Positions 17,670-26,520 of a DNA stretch of 43,671 nt are shown piece after piece. The notes under the pieces were generated by a model, which ran no database searches, was not told the origin of the DNA, and saw nothing but the letters and a program-made list of their open reading frames with translations. The stretch lies in the NCBI GenBank assembly GCA_031288475.1, contig JAITRJ010000038.1, positions 1-43,671 of the forward strand. The letters run 5' to 3'. The DNA comes from Helicobacteraceae bacterium (lineage in GTDB: Bacteria; Campylobacterota; Campylobacteria; Campylobacterales; SZUA-545). Within the stretch, counting starts at the first letter, position 1. The number at the start of each line of letters is the position of its first letter. The translations under genes were made by a program, and so were the position numbers.

Positions 17670-18212
17670 TCAACCCTTCTTCGCAAACGGAAAACCGAGC
17701 GATTCTAAAAGCAAAAACGCCTCTTTATCGCTTCTGGCCGTTGTAACGATCGAAATATTCATACCGTGAATCTTTACGATGTCGTCATAATTTATCTCTG
17801 GGAAAATGAGCTGTTCGCTCAAACCTAAATTGTAGTTTCCAGCCCCGTCGAAACCGCTTCTGGAAAACCCCCTGAAGTCCTTGATCCTAGGAACCGCGAT
17901 CGAGATGAGTTTCTCAAGAAAGTTGTACATCTGATTGCCGCGCAACGTAACCCGTACGCCCACGTTCATACCTTGACGAATTTTAAATGTCGCCACCGAT
18001 TTCTTCGCCTTCGTAATTACCGTCCTCTGTCCCGCGATCAGCGTAATCGTATCGGCGATATTCTGAAGCAGTTTCTGATCTTTACTCCCCTCGCCCGCTC
18101 CTACGCTGATAGCGATCTTTTCGGGTTTTGGAAGAAGCATCGGATTGGTTAAGCCCAGCGATTTCATCAAGTCGGCTTTTTTGGAGGCGTATCGTTCTTT
18201 TAATTGCAGCAT
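17670..18212 (-). CDS. rplE: 50S ribosomal protein L5
   Basis: L5, 180 residues, a 5S rRNA-binding protein. The segments [24 protein letters not shown] and [27 protein letters not shown] are characteristic, as is the [20 protein letters not shown] end. It lies 3 bases after rplX and 3 before the S14 gene. Confidence 0.97.
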   Translation of the reverse strand: MLQLKERYASKKADLMKSLGLTNPMLLPKPEKIAISVGAGEGSKDQKLLQNIADTITLIAGQRTVITKAKKSVATFKIRQGMNVGVRVTLRGNQMYNFLEKLISIAVPRIKDFRGFSRSGFDGAGNYNLGLSEQLIFPEINYDDIVKIHGMNISIVTTARSDKEAFLLLESLGFPFAKKG

Positions 18213-18215
18213 CGA

Positions 18216-18446
18216 TCAACCCTCCGCTTTCTTGACGTTTGAAACGTGAAAGGGAAGCTCTTTTGAGACAAATCCGCCCTCCTTGTTATTTTCGCTGGGC
18301 TTTACCGCCTTCTTTGCCACATTGCAGCCCCTTACGATCACCTGGAATTTTTTGGGCAGTACATGCAGTACTTCGCCTTCCCTGCCTTTGTCGTCTCCGG
18401 CGATCACAATCACCTTATCGCCTTTTTTTATCTTAAATTTCGCCAT
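18216..18446 (-). CDS. rplX: 50S ribosomal protein L24
   Basis: L24, 76 residues, with the KOW motif ([22 protein letters not shown]) near the N-terminus. Two in-frame ATGs lie two codons apart; I choose the second (18444-18446), because GAGGA stands 6 bases ahead of it, while the first directly abuts that site. It lies 9 bases after rplN. Confidence 0.94.
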   Translation of the reverse strand: MAKFKIKKGDKVIVIAGDDKGREGEVLHVLPKKFQVIVRGCNVAKKAVKPSENNKEGGFVSKELPFHVSNVKKAEG

Positions 18447-18455
18447 TGACATTCC

Positions 18456-18824
18456 TCACAATACTTCCGGCGCGAGCGAAACGATCTTCATAAAGTTCGC
18501 ATAGCGAACCTCGCGGCCTACCGGTCCGAAAATGCGCGTTCCGATCGGCTCTCTCTTCGCGTCTATGATCACCGCAGCGTTGTCGTCAAAACGGATAAGA
18601 GAGCCGTTGTCGCGGTGTACCTCTTTGCTGGTACGCACAACCACAGCCTTGACTACCTGTCCCTTTTTGACTTTGCCGTTCGGAATAGCCTTTTTTATGC
18701 TCGCCACAATCACGTCGCCGAGCGTCGCGTAGCGGCGTTTGCTACCGCCAAGCACTTTGATACACATAATTTCCTTAGCTCCGCTGTTGTCGGCGACATT
18801 CAAGCGTGTAAAGCTCTGTATCAT
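18456..18824 (-). CDS. rplN: 50S ribosomal protein L14
   Basis: L14, 122 residues. The start [19 protein letters not shown] and the end [23 protein letters not shown] are typical. It overlaps the rpsQ stop by 4 bases, in the normal spc order. Confidence 0.97.
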   Translation of the reverse strand: MIQSFTRLNVADNSGAKEIMCIKVLGGSKRRYATLGDVIVASIKKAIPNGKVKKGQVVKAVVVRTSKEVHRDNGSLIRFDDNAAVIIDAKREPIGTRIFGPVGREVRYANFMKIVSLAPEVL

Positions 18825-19090
18825 ACGACCTCCTCCGGACGAACGTAGGATTTGAGCCTGAAGTTCTTGTTTTTAGCAAGCGGTCTGCACTCAATCGCCG
18901 TAACCTTATCGCCTACCTGCAACTCGCTCTTTTCGTCATGAACCTGAAAGTTTTTAAACCTTCTTACAATCTTGTGGTAGCGCGGGTGAAGCACCCGTTT
19001 TTCAACGCGGATCTTTACGCTTTTCTCTCCACTTTTGCTCACTACGATCCCTTCGATCATACGCTTGCGCGGTTGTTTTGTCTCGCTCAT
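18821..19090 (-). CDS. rpsQ: 30S ribosomal protein S17
   Basis: S17, 89 residues, an OB-fold protein binding 16S rRNA. The core segments [19 protein letters not shown] and [29 protein letters not shown] are clear. Its start is immediately adjacent to the rpmC stop (zero spacing). Confidence 0.96.
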   Translation of the reverse strand: MSETKQPRKRMIEGIVVSKSGEKSVKIRVEKRVLHPRYHKIVRRFKNFQVHDEKSELQVGDKVTAIECRPLAKNKNFRLKSYVRPEEVV

Positions 19091-19324
19091 CTACTCCCCT
19101 TTGGCGTTAATCGCCGTCAAGATACGCGCAATCTCCTTGCGTTTCGCGCCAATCTCGTTGGAATTGCTCAGCTGCATCGTTTTGAGCTTTGTCCTCAAGG
19201 AAAAAAGCTGTTTTTTCTTCTCTTTCAGCTCTTTTTTTAACCCCTCTTTGCCCTTTGCTCGTATTTCGACGTTGAGTTTCTGTCTTTTAGTCAGATATTC
19301 TTTGCCGCTTTTTTCAGTATTCAT
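19091..19324 (-). CDS. rpmC: 50S ribosomal protein L29 with N-terminal extension
   Basis: L29, 77 residues, against about 61-65 for the family. The L29 core runs from about residue 26 ([27 protein letters not shown]) and the first 25 residues are an extra basic stretch. No usable start codon lies nearer the core, so the extension appears real. I choose the ATG at 19322-19324, 5 bases after a strong GGGAGG; a GTG two codons upstream is less favoured. The start overlaps the end of rplP. Confidence 0.92.
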   Translation of the reverse strand: MNTEKSGKEYLTKRQKLNVEIRAKGKEGLKKELKEKKKQLFSLRTKLKTMQLSNSNEIGAKRKEIARILTAINAKGE

Positions 19325-19736
19325 ATTCACCTCCCGCGCTTACGATCTTCGTTTTTAGCGGCAGCTTACTCGCCGCGATCAGAAGCGCCTCCTTCGCCAG
19401 CGTAGCCTCTATCCCAGCTATCTCATAAAGTATGCGCCCGCGCTGAATGTTCATCACCCATTCCTCCACGCCGCCCTTGCCTTTGCCCATACGGGTTTCA
19501 AGCGGTTTTTTCGTCAGCGGCTTGTCTGGAAAAATTCTTATCCACACTCTTCCCTGCCGCTTGATATGCCTTGTCATCGCAACGCGCGCCGCTTCGATCT
19601 GGCGCGAATTGATCCTGCCGTTTTCCAGAGCTTTCAGTCCCAGATCGCCAACGGACAAATCGACCCCGCGGGTTGCCGCGCCTCGGTTGCGCCCTTTCAT
19701 CTGTTTGCGATATTTAGTTCTTTTGGGCATTAACAT
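19314..19736 (-). CDS. rplP: 50S ribosomal protein L16
   Basis: L16, 140 residues. The first residues [19 protein letters not shown] align with MLQPKRT of E. coli, which supports the ATG at 19734-19736 over the internal ATG two codons later; GGGGA precedes it. The RGGRIW-like region ([21 protein letters not shown]) near the A-site tRNA is present. The end overlaps rpmC by 11 bases. Confidence 0.96.
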   Translation of the reverse strand: MLMPKRTKYRKQMKGRNRGAATRGVDLSVGDLGLKALENGRINSRQIEAARVAMTRHIKRQGRVWIRIFPDKPLTKKPLETRMGKGKGGVEEWVMNIQRGRILYEIAGIEATLAKEALLIAASKLPLKTKIVSAGGEYEY

Positions 19737-19741
19737 ACCGG

Positions 19742-20488
19742 TTATTCCCCTTTATCCTCTGTTTTTTTACGTCTTGAGCGCGATCTTCTTTCCGACTGCT
19801 CTTCTTTTGGTTCTTCGCTCAAAACCGCCTCGCTCTCGTGCTGGTTCTCCCTCTCTCCTTTGCGAAGTACCTCGCCCTTGAAGATCCACGCTTTAATTCC
19901 GATCACTCCGTAGGTGGTGTGCGCTTCCGCGTAACCGTAATCGATCTTTGCCCGGAGCGTATGCAAGGGAACGCGCCCCTCCAAATACCACTCGCGCCGC
20001 GCGATTTCAGCGCCGCCCAGACGGCCGCTTACCTGAATGCGAATACCCTTCGCGCCACCCTTTAACGCCGCCTGCATCACCTTTTTCATCGCGCGACGGA
20101 AGGCGACGCGCTTTTCAAGCTGCAAACCGACGTTTTCCGCCGCGAGCTGCGCCGAAAGCTGCGGCTTGCGCTCCTCCTTGATGTTGATAATCACCTCTTT
20201 GTCGACCAAATCGGCGACTTCTTGCTTGATCTTGTCGATCTCGCCGCCCTTTTTGCCGATCACGACGCCAGGTTTCGCCACGGAAAGAGTAACCTTGAGT
20301 TTTCTGATCGTCCGTTCAATAACTACCTCGCTGATGCCGGCATAGTAAAGTTTTTTCTTCAGGAAGGCGCGAACCTTGTAATCTTCGCCGACGTTGCCCA
20401 CCCTATGCCCTCTGCTGGGGAACCAGCGGGACTTCCAATTTGTGATAATTCCAAGCCGCAGACCGATCGGATTTGTTTTCTGACCCAT
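19742..20488 (-). CDS. rpsC: 30S ribosomal protein S3
   Basis: S3, 248 residues. A KH domain (about 60-110, with [15 protein letters not shown]) is followed by the C-terminal S3 domain ([23 protein letters not shown]). After the core, near residue 210, there is a charged tail of about 38 residues rich in Glu, Arg, Ser and Lys, longer than in E. coli (233 residues in all). It shares one base with the rplV stop. Confidence 0.97.
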   Translation of the reverse strand: MGQKTNPIGLRLGIITNWKSRWFPSRGHRVGNVGEDYKVRAFLKKKLYYAGISEVVIERTIRKLKVTLSVAKPGVVIGKKGGEIDKIKQEVADLVDKEVIINIKEERKPQLSAQLAAENVGLQLEKRVAFRRAMKKVMQAALKGGAKGIRIQVSGRLGGAEIARREWYLEGRVPLHTLRAKIDYGYAEAHTTYGVIGIKAWIFKGEVLRKGERENQHESEAVLSEEPKEEQSERRSRSRRKKTEDKGE

Positions 20489-20820
20489 TACCGATCACCT
20501 TCCTTCGCCTGTTCAACCTCCACTAAAATATGAGATGTGGGCTTTCGTATCGGCGTCGCCCTGCCGCGCGCGCGCGGAGTGAAGCGGCGTAAAGCGGGAC
20601 CTTTGTCAATGCGGCAGTCGCTGACCGTCATCTTCGCCGCGTCCTGCCCGCTGTTTGCTACCGCGCTTGCCAGCGCTTTATAGATCAGCCGCGCTGCCTT
20701 ATTGGGCATAAATTGGAGACTCGCGAGCGCTTTTTCGGCGTTCATACCGCTTACCTCGACAGCTATAAGGCGCGCCTTTGTCGGAGAGAGGCGGACAAAT
20801 TTAAATAGTGCTCTGCTCAT
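20488..20820 (-). CDS. rplV: 50S ribosomal protein L22
   Basis: L22, 110 residues. The core [26 protein letters not shown] and the exit-tunnel loop with [20 protein letters not shown] are diagnostic. It lies directly after rpsS (1 base gap) and abuts rpsC. Confidence 0.97.
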   Translation of the reverse strand: MSRALFKFVRLSPTKARLIAVEVSGMNAEKALASLQFMPNKAARLIYKALASAVANSGQDAAKMTVSDCRIDKGPALRRFTPRARGRATPIRKPTSHILVEVEQAKEGDR

Positions 20821-20821
20821 C

Positions 20822-21103
20822 TTACTTTCCTATCTTTTTCTGCACAGTTCCCTTGTGTCCGTGAAAAGTGCGGGTCGGAACAAATTCGCCCAACTTGTAA
20901 CCAATGTGATTTTCGGTGATATATACGGCGACGTGATCGCGGCCGTTATGCACCAAAAACGTCAAACCCACAAAATCGGGGGGAATCGTGCTGCGGCGCG
21001 ACCATGTCTTGATCGGCTTGTTTGAGTTCTCTTTTTTTGCCTTGAGCGCCTTTTTCAGAAGATGCCCATCAATAAACGGACCTTTTTTTGTTGATCGTGC
21101 CAT
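20822..21103 (-). CDS. rpsS: 30S ribosomal protein S19
   Basis: S19, 93 residues, starting [18 protein letters not shown], with the conserved [19 protein letters not shown] segment of the 30S head. It lies 3 bases after rplB. Confidence 0.97.
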   Translation of the reverse strand: MARSTKKGPFIDGHLLKKALKAKKENSNKPIKTWSRRSTIPPDFVGLTFLVHNGRDHVAVYITENHIGYKLGEFVPTRTFHGHKGTVQKKIGK

Positions 21104-21106
21104 TTC

Positions 21107-21946
21107 CTACCTTACCCCTTTCTTACGGCGAGTAACGATGTATTTATTCGACGCCTTTGTTTTACTGCGGGTTTTCAACCCTTTGCACTGCTGTCCCCAC
21201 GGGGATACCGGCGGTCTGTGACCGTTGGACTTGCCTTCGCCGCCGCCGTGGGGGTGATCGATTGGATTCATCGCACTCCCTCTTGACTGCGGGCGTATGC
21301 CCAAATGCCGTGCCCTGCCCGCTTTGCCAATTACCCTGTTTGCGAAATCTGAGTTGCCCACCTGCCCAATTGACGCCATACATTCCGAAAAAATGTAGCG
21401 CACCTCGCCGCTGGGCAGACGTACGATCGTGTATTTACCTTCCCTGCCCATAAGCTGAGCATAACCGCCCGCCGTTCTGGCAAGCTGCCCCCCCTTGCCG
21501 GGCTTCAGCTCAATGTTGTGAATGATCGTACCAACGGGAATCGATTTGAGCTTGAGAGCGTTGCCCGTAACAATATCCAATCCCGCTTCAGCCGCCTCGA
21601 CCCTGTCGCCCACCTTCAACCCTTCGGGCTGAATAATGTAACGCTTATCGCCGTCCGCGTAGCTGATCAGCGCGATTCTCGTATTGCGGTATGGATCGTA
21701 CTCGATCTCCCGCACCTTTCCAGGCACACTGAATTTGTTGCGCTTAAAGTCAATGATCCGATATAACTTTTTCGCCCCGCCCTCTTTGTGACGCGAAGTG
21801 ATCCGCCCTCTGTTGTTGCGTCCCGCTGTTACCGGCAGCTTGACGAGCAGCTTGGAAACGCTCGGCTTCGCCGTAATATCCTTACTTTCCAGCGTCGTCA
21901 TATAGCGGCGCGACGGGGTGTATGGTTTGTATGTTTTTAATGCCAT
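21107..21946 (-). CDS. rplB: 50S ribosomal protein L2
   Basis: L2, 279 residues, at the peptidyl-transferase centre. The OB and SH3-like domains are followed by the C-terminal [18 protein letters not shown], with the conserved histidine implicated in peptidyl transfer. It starts [19 protein letters not shown] and lies 10 bases after rplW. Confidence 0.98.
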   Translation of the reverse strand: MALKTYKPYTPSRRYMTTLESKDITAKPSVSKLLVKLPVTAGRNNRGRITSRHKEGGAKKLYRIIDFKRNKFSVPGKVREIEYDPYRNTRIALISYADGDKRYIIQPEGLKVGDRVEAAEAGLDIVTGNALKLKSIPVGTIIHNIELKPGKGGQLARTAGGYAQLMGREGKYTIVRLPSGEVRYIFSECMASIGQVGNSDFANRVIGKAGRARHLGIRPQSRGSAMNPIDHPHGGGEGKSNGHRPPVSPWGQQCKGLKTRSKTKASNKYIVTRRKKGVR

Positions 21947-21956
21947 CTCTTATCCT

Positions 21957-22238
21957 TTATACCGCCAGCGCTTCAAGAGCTGTACCTTCCGGCAGGGTTA
22001 CAAAGAACTTTTTCAGTTCGTCTCTCTTGCCGGCTACGCCTCTGAAGCGTTTTGTCTTCGCGTGCACCCTTGTGGAGTTTATGCTCTTTGGCAGAACGCC
22101 GAAATACTCTCTGAATACCTCTTTGAGCGTGTTCTTCGTCATTCTCGGCGACGTCTGCACGACAACGACCCCCTTCTCCTGAAGGGCAAGTGTCTTTTCC
22201 GTGTAAAGAATCGATTTGATATCGGTGATGTCCGCCAT
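21957..22238 (-). CDS. rplW: 50S ribosomal protein L23
   Basis: L23, 93 residues, a docking site at the tunnel exit for signal recognition particle and trigger factor. The pattern [41 protein letters not shown] matches the family. It follows rplD by 1 base. Confidence 0.95.
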   Translation of the reverse strand: MADITDIKSILYTEKTLALQEKGVVVVQTSPRMTKNTLKEVFREYFGVLPKSINSTRVHAKTKRFRGVAGKRDELKKFFVTLPEGTALEALAV

Positions 22239-22239
22239 A

Positions 22240-22854
22240 TCAGCCCTCTTTTATGATCTGTTCAAGCGCCGCTTTCTCGATCACGATAACGCGGTAGCTC
22301 GCTGCGATGTAAGCGTTGATTTCTCCCGCTTCCATCAGGTAATGATGCGGCAGATTTCTAAACGCGCGAAAGCTGTTTTCGTTGATGTTCAGCACAACAA
22401 ACAGCCCGTCCCTTGGAGCGAGTCTTGCCGCGATCTTAAACGCCTCTTTTGTTTTGGGGGTCTCAATTTTAAGCGAGTCGATCACCAGCAGGGAGCCTTC
22501 GCTTGCCTTTCTGTTAAGTACGTACAGAAGCGCCAGCCGCTTCTGCTTCTTGTTGACCTTTTGAATGTAGTTGCGGCTGTTTTTTGGACCAAACGCGACA
22601 CCTCCGCCTACGAATGTCGGCCCTTTGAGCGAACCCTGGCGGGCGCGCCCGCCGCCCTTCTGGGCAAACGGCTTTTTATCCGTACCGCTTACGGCCGCTC
22701 TGGTTTTGGTGTGAGCGCCATTCTGACGGATAGCGCCAAGAAAAGACTTCACGTAAAGATAGAGATTCTGTTCGCTGATGCTTTCATATGCCTCCGGCAG
22801 CGCGAAATCGCCGATCGGCTCATACTTTTCGTTTAACGTCACAGCTTTGTTCAT
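22240..22854 (-). CDS. rplD: 50S ribosomal protein L4
   Basis: L4, 204 residues. The extended loop [32 protein letters not shown] lines the exit tunnel, and the globular domain follows. In E. coli L4 represses the S10 operon by binding its leader; whether it does so here is unknown. It overlaps rplC by 4 bases. Confidence 0.96.
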   Translation of the reverse strand: MNKAVTLNEKYEPIGDFALPEAYESISEQNLYLYVKSFLGAIRQNGAHTKTRAAVSGTDKKPFAQKGGGRARQGSLKGPTFVGGGVAFGPKNSRNYIQKVNKKQKRLALLYVLNRKASEGSLLVIDSLKIETPKTKEAFKIAARLAPRDGLFVVLNINENSFRAFRNLPHHYLMEAGEINAYIAASYRVIVIEKAALEQIIKEG

Positions 22855-23426
22855 TGTGCGACCTTAATGCGCCCTAGCGCGCCCTTGGCTCCCGGAACGC
22901 TCCCTTTAACCACAACGATTCTGTTTTCTGGATCGAAGCTGTAAATCCTGCTTTTTACGCTCACCGTTTCGACCCCGTAATGACCCGCCATTTTTTTACC
23001 CTTAAAGACCCTGCCCGGTTCCTCCCTGTTACCAATCGATCCGCTGGTGCGGTGAAAGCGGCTGCCGTGCGCACCTGGCCCACCCTGAAAGTTCCACCGC
23101 TTGATCAAACCGGTAAATCCGCGCCCTTTGGTAAGAAACACCGACTTTACGATCAAGCCTTCTTTTAAGAGCGAATAATCCTGATCGCCTACGGCTACTC
23201 CTTTGGCGCTGACGGTGGCGAAGCGGTTAAACTCTTTGCTCAAACCGTATTTCTTCTGATTGCCGCCGATCGTTCTGTTGTGCCTTTTACCATTTGCGTA
23301 GGCAATCAGCGCTCTGTCTGCGTCCGCCTCCAGCACTTTGGCGGCGCGCACCTGTAACAGCGTTACCACGAAAGAAGGGTTTGTCAGCGTGCGGCTCATC
23401 CCGATTTTTTCTACTATATATTCCAC
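22851..23426 (-). CDS. rplC: 50S ribosomal protein L3
   Basis: L3, 191 residues. The conserved GFTGLIKRWNFQGGPGAHGSRFHRTSGSIG segment, reaching into the peptidyl-transferase centre, is present. The N-terminus begins MEYIVEKIGMSR and lies 3 bases after the rpsJ stop. Confidence 0.97.
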   Translation of the reverse strand: MEYIVEKIGMSRTLTNPSFVVTLLQVRAAKVLEADADRALIAYANGKRHNRTIGGNQKKYGLSKEFNRFATVSAKGVAVGDQDYSLLKEGLIVKSVFLTKGRGFTGLIKRWNFQGGPGAHGSRFHRTSGSIGNREEPGRVFKGKKMAGHYGVETVSVKSRIYSFDPENRIVVVKGSVPGAKGALGRIKVAQ

Positions 23427-23429
23427 AGA

Positions 23430-23768
23430 CTACGCCTTTTGATTCATTGATCTCACCTCGACATCCACTTCCGGAGCAAGGTCCAGCTTCATCAGCGATT
23501 CAACCGTGTCGCCAGTGGCAAAAGTGATGTCGATCATTCTCGAATGAACACGAATCTCAAACTGTTCCCGCGAATCCTTGTTTACGTGCGGAGAACGTAG
23601 GACGGTGTAGCGCCTGATCTTCGTAGGCAGCGGCACCGGGCCGATCAGATTCGCGCCGGAACGTTTAACCGCCTCTACAATCGCTCTGACCGACTTATCC
23701 AGAACGCGGTGGTCGTAAGCCTTGAGCTTCAGTCGTATCTTTTCCAGCGACTCTTTTTTCTTTTCCAA
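23430..23768 (-). CDS. rpsJ: 30S ribosomal protein S10
   Basis: S10, 112 residues; the family core begins [19 protein letters not shown]. The start I propose is TTG at 23766-23768, preceded by GAAGGAAAA at good spacing; this gives eight residues more than the usual start. A CTG seven codons later would give the standard length but has a poorer ribosome binding site. First gene of the S10 operon, behind a leader of about 135 bases. Confidence 0.95.
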   Translation of the reverse strand: MEKKKESLEKIRLKLKAYDHRVLDKSVRAIVEAVKRSGANLIGPVPLPTKIRRYTVLRSPHVNKDSREQFEIRVHSRMIDITFATGDTVESLMKLDLAPEVDVEVRSMNQKA

Positions 23769-23794
23769 CGGCTTTTCCTTCTCTAAGTTGATAG

Positions 23795-23816
23795 GCGGGA
23801 AAACCGAACTTCCCGC
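23795..23816 (-). promoter_or_regulatory. Leader hairpin upstream of rpsJ
   Basis: A perfect 7-base-pair stem (GCGGGAA with TTCCCGC) closes an 8-base loop, about 14 bases upstream of the rpsJ ribosome binding site and inside the presumed leader. Its position suits translational or attenuation control of the ribosomal operon, but no ligand-binding similarity to the E. coli L4 leader could be established by eye. Confidence 0.35.
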
Positions 23817-23910
23817 AACAGCGGCATACCGCTAACGCCCGTCTTGCTGCTTTGCGCAAACGCCCCTAAAATGTCAATAACGCAAGATTATTGCCAAAAA
23901 CGGAAGCGGA

Positions 23911-23916
23911 ATTCTA
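23911..23916 (-). promoter_or_regulatory. Candidate -10 element of the S10 operon promoter
   Basis: On the minus strand TAGAAT is preceded by TGA, giving an extended -10 (TGnTAGAAT), with AT-rich sequence upstream where a -35 would lie, as in many Campylobacterota sigma-70 promoters that lack a firm -35. The start point would be near 23904, leaving a leader of about 135 bases before rpsJ. It is the best -10 in the 225-base divergent gap. Confidence 0.45.
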
Positions 23917-23993
23917 TCACATAATTACGAAATTAAAACTTTCTTTAGACATTTTGTTTCCTTTGCATAAGGAAATGAGTACAATGCCAAACG

Positions 23994-25016
23994 ATGGAAG
24001 CGCTCTCTCATCTGTTCGCCGTAAAGTTTAAAAGGCAGGATATACTGCCGCGCAAAGCCTCGCCGCGCGGAGATCGGGTGGCGATTTACGGAGCGCCGAG
24101 ATCGGGCAAAACATCGCTGCTTTTAAGCGGTGCGCAAAACGAGCCTTTTTTGTACATTGATTTGGAGGACAGGCGTGTGTCGATCGAAGCGCTCAATAGA
24201 GAGCTGCCCGCCTTCGCGGAAAGTAACGGGATCGCCTTTCTGGCGGTGGATAACTATGATCGACAGCTTATCCTTCCTAAAAACCTGTCCCGTATATGGA
24301 TCGCCCAGAACGAAAAAAGAGATCTCCATGGATTTAAGCCGCACAGGATCGCTCCGTTTGACTTTGAAGAGTTTCTGGCTGTCTCAAAAAACCCCGATCC
24401 GGGGATTACATTTAATGAATTTTTACGCGGCGGCGCGCTCTTTGAGCCGCACGACGAACCTCAGCGCACGGTCGCTCTGCGCCGCCTGCTGGAGATGATC
24501 GCAAAGCGGCGGCTGCCCGTTATGGAGTTTATGGTTCTTCACAGCGCTGACAGGCTGACGCCGCATCAGGTTTACGGCGCGCTTAAAAAAAAAGTTAAAA
24601 TCTCCAAAGACACGTTGTACGCCTTTTTGCGCGAGGCGCTGGATCGCGAAATTCTTTTCACGGCGCAAAAGTGGAATTCGGCAAATGCCCCCGTCAAGTT
24701 CTACGCCTTCGATCACGCTCTGCGCGACGGCGTAACGTTCGACAAATCGCTGTTAAAAACATTTGAAACGATGATCGCGCTGGAAATGTTTAAGCATAAC
24801 GAGACGGTCTGTTACGACGATGGAATTGATCTCTTCCTGCCAGAAGGCGCCGCCGCCGTGATCGCGGCGCCATTTATCACAAAAGAGACAATGATCGAGC
24901 GGACAAAACGGATCGCGCATAAAGTAAAACGGATAGAGTTTGTGACGATGGGGTTTGAGGCGCAATATAAAACTGCCGAAGCCGCCCCTTTCTGGGACTG
25001 GGCGCTGAGGGCGTAA
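23994..25016 (+). CDS. AAA-type ATP-binding protein, unknown function
   Basis: A 340-residue P-loop ATPase related in layout to the AAA_14/DUF4143 group. Walker A is G33-x4-G38-K39-T40 (GAPRSGKT); a Walker-B-like strand FLAVDNYD is at 82-89 and a sensor-like Q/N follows in RIWIAQNE. The middle (about 195-232) has a winged-helix pattern. The C-terminal part (about 250-335) occupies the place of the DUF4143 nuclease-like fold, but the expected catalytic E/D/K set is not clearly present. The ATG at 23994 is the first after an in-frame stop and has no evident ribosome binding site. A gene for an ATP-binding protein beside rpsJ is also known from H. pylori. Function unknown. Confidence 0.75.
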   Translation: MEALSHLFAVKFKRQDILPRKASPRGDRVAIYGAPRSGKTSLLLSGAQNEPFLYIDLEDRRVSIEALNRELPAFAESNGIAFLAVDNYDRQLILPKNLSRIWIAQNEKRDLHGFKPHRIAPFDFEEFLAVSKNPDPGITFNEFLRGGALFEPHDEPQRTVALRRLLEMIAKRRLPVMEFMVLHSADRLTPHQVYGALKKKVKISKDTLYAFLREALDREILFTAQKWNSANAPVKFYAFDHALRDGVTFDKSLLKTFETMIALEMFKHNETVCYDDGIDLFLPEGAAAVIAAPFITKETMIERTKRIAHKVKRIEFVTMGFEAQYKTAEAAPFWDWALRA

Positions 25017-25018
25017 AT

Positions 25019-25042
25019 GGATCGTTGCGTGCGAAGCGATCC
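25019..25042. terminator. Weak hairpin between convergent genes
   Basis: GGATCG at 25019-25024 can pair with CGATCC at 25037-25042, extended by one G-U and one A-U pair, leaving a loop of about ten bases. It lies in the 40-base gap between the ATPase gene and the end of nuoN and could stop transcripts from either side. No T-run follows on either strand, so a factor-independent terminator is not well supported. Confidence 0.25.
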
Positions 25043-25056
25043 GTAGCGAACAAGAC

Positions 25057-26520
25057 TCAGTACCCGCTGGACGTCAGAAGCGGCGTCAGTATCCGCATCA
25101 GCGGCTCGATCCAGAAAGCCGCGGCAGTAACAGCGGCGGCGGCGACGCCTAAAACCGCCTTGATAGCCGTCGTGCCATTCTGATAGTAAATTGTGCCGTC
25201 GTTATCCGACGGATCGTGCAGGAACATATAGATGATCAGTTTCAAATAGTAATAGACCGCGATCGCGCTGTTAACAAGCATAATGATCGCCAGCGCCAGA
25301 TGATCGTTTCTGATCGCCTCACCGATTAAAAATATTTTGCCGAAAAAAAGCGCGAACGGCGGAATGCCCGCTAAGGAGAGCATAAAGATCGCCATAATCA
25401 CGGCGCCCATCGGGCTGAGCCGTACCATGCCCGAAAACTTGCCGTAGGGGTGATCGAAACGAATATCCCACACCTTGCTCGGGTGGCGCGAAATCCAAAG
25501 CATCACGAAAGCGCCAAGATTCGTAAACAGAAAGAGCGCCCAGTACAAGAACAGCCCGACATGAGCGTCTGTTGTGCCGATCACCAACACGCTCATTACG
25601 AAACCGGCGTGGCTGATCGAACTGTACGCTAGCATACGCTTTACTCCCTCCTGCACCAAAGCCAGCAGATTGCCCAGCGTCATCGTGGCTACGACGGCGG
25701 CGAAGAGCATCCAATAGACGACGCGATCGGGGCTTTGCGCGAGAAAATCAAACAGCCTGATCGCCACGGCAAAACCCGCGATCTTTGGCACGATCGACAT
25801 ATAGCCCGCCATAGGCGCGCTGGAACCTTCATAAACGTCGGGTGTCCAAGTGTGAAACGGCACGATCGAAAGCTTAAAACCAAGCCCCGCGAGGATAAAC
25901 GCCGAAGCCGCCAATGTAAGAGGCAGGTTTTGAAAGTCGCTTGCCGCCAGCGCTAACTTGATCTCGGCGATATCTACGCTGCCTGCCGCCGCGTAAAGAA
26001 GCATCGCGCCAAAAGCGATCATAGCCGCCGCCATGCCCCCCATCGTGTAGTACTTAATCGCCGCCTCCAGAGACTTGTCGCGGCGGTGCATGCTGATGAG
26101 CGTGTAGAGCGCCAGCGAAGCGGTCTCCAGCGACAGAAGGATCACAATCAAATTGTTGGAGCTGACCATCACGGCAAAACCAGCCACCATAAACAAAAAC
26201 AGCGCATACATTTCGGCAAACTGATACTCAATAAAGCGCATGCCCGTAAGCGCGAGCGGAATAAAGAAAATCGAAGCGCACAGAATGACGCCGAGCGAAG
26301 CTAAGGAAAGCCCGTCGGCAAGCACCATATTAAAAAACCCGTTTCCCTCAACGTTTCCGTAGATTAAGAGCAGCGACGCGGCGATAAGCGATACTTCGGT
26401 CAAAGCCACCAGCAAAGCGCGGCCTGGCTTAGAAAAGAGTTCCAGCAGAAGTATCGCCACGCCGCCCGCAGCCAGCGTAATGACGGGCAGAAACGCCCCG
26501 AAATTCAACAGATCAAACAT
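25057..26520 (-). CDS. nuoN: NADH-quinone oxidoreductase subunit N
   Basis: Antiporter-like membrane subunit of complex I, 487 residues and about 14 helices. The key glutamate in the fifth-helix region (LLSLETASLALYTLISM) and the charged residues of the central proton path (GFKLSIVPFHTWTPDVYEGSS) are present. The start shares one base with the nuoM stop. Last gene of the operon; 40 bases separate it from the convergent ATPase gene. Confidence 0.96.
   Translation of the reverse strand: MFDLLNFGAFLPVITLAAGGVAILLLELFSKPGRALLVALTEVSLIAASLLLIYGNVEGNGFFNMVLADGLSLASLGVILCASIFFIPLALTGMRFIEYQFAEMYALFLFMVAGFAVMVSSNNLIVILLSLETASLALYTLISMHRRDKSLEAAIKYYTMGGMAAAMIAFGAMLLYAAAGSVDIAEIKLALAASDFQNLPLTLAASAFILAGLGFKLSIVPFHTWTPDVYEGSSAPMAGYMSIVPKIAGFAVAIRLFDFLAQSPDRVVYWMLFAAVVATMTLGNLLALVQEGVKRMLAYSSISHAGFVMSVLVIGTTDAHVGLFLYWALFLFTNLGAFVMLWISRHPSKVWDIRFDHPYGKFSGMVRLSPMGAVIMAIFMLSLAGIPPFALFFGKIFLIGEAIRNDHLALAIIMLVNSAIAVYYYLKLIIYMFLHDPSDNDGTIYYQNGTTAIKAVLGVAAAAVTAAAFWIEPLMRILTPLLTSSGY

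Noticed and set aside
17468-17686. Minus-strand frame covering the S14 gene in another register
   Set aside because: The S14 frame has both CxxC zinc pairs and correct spacing; the alternative is a shadow.
23872-23877. A perfect TTGACA on the minus strand in the rpsJ leader
   Set aside because: No acceptable -10 hexamer lies 16-18 bases downstream, so it is probably not a promoter.
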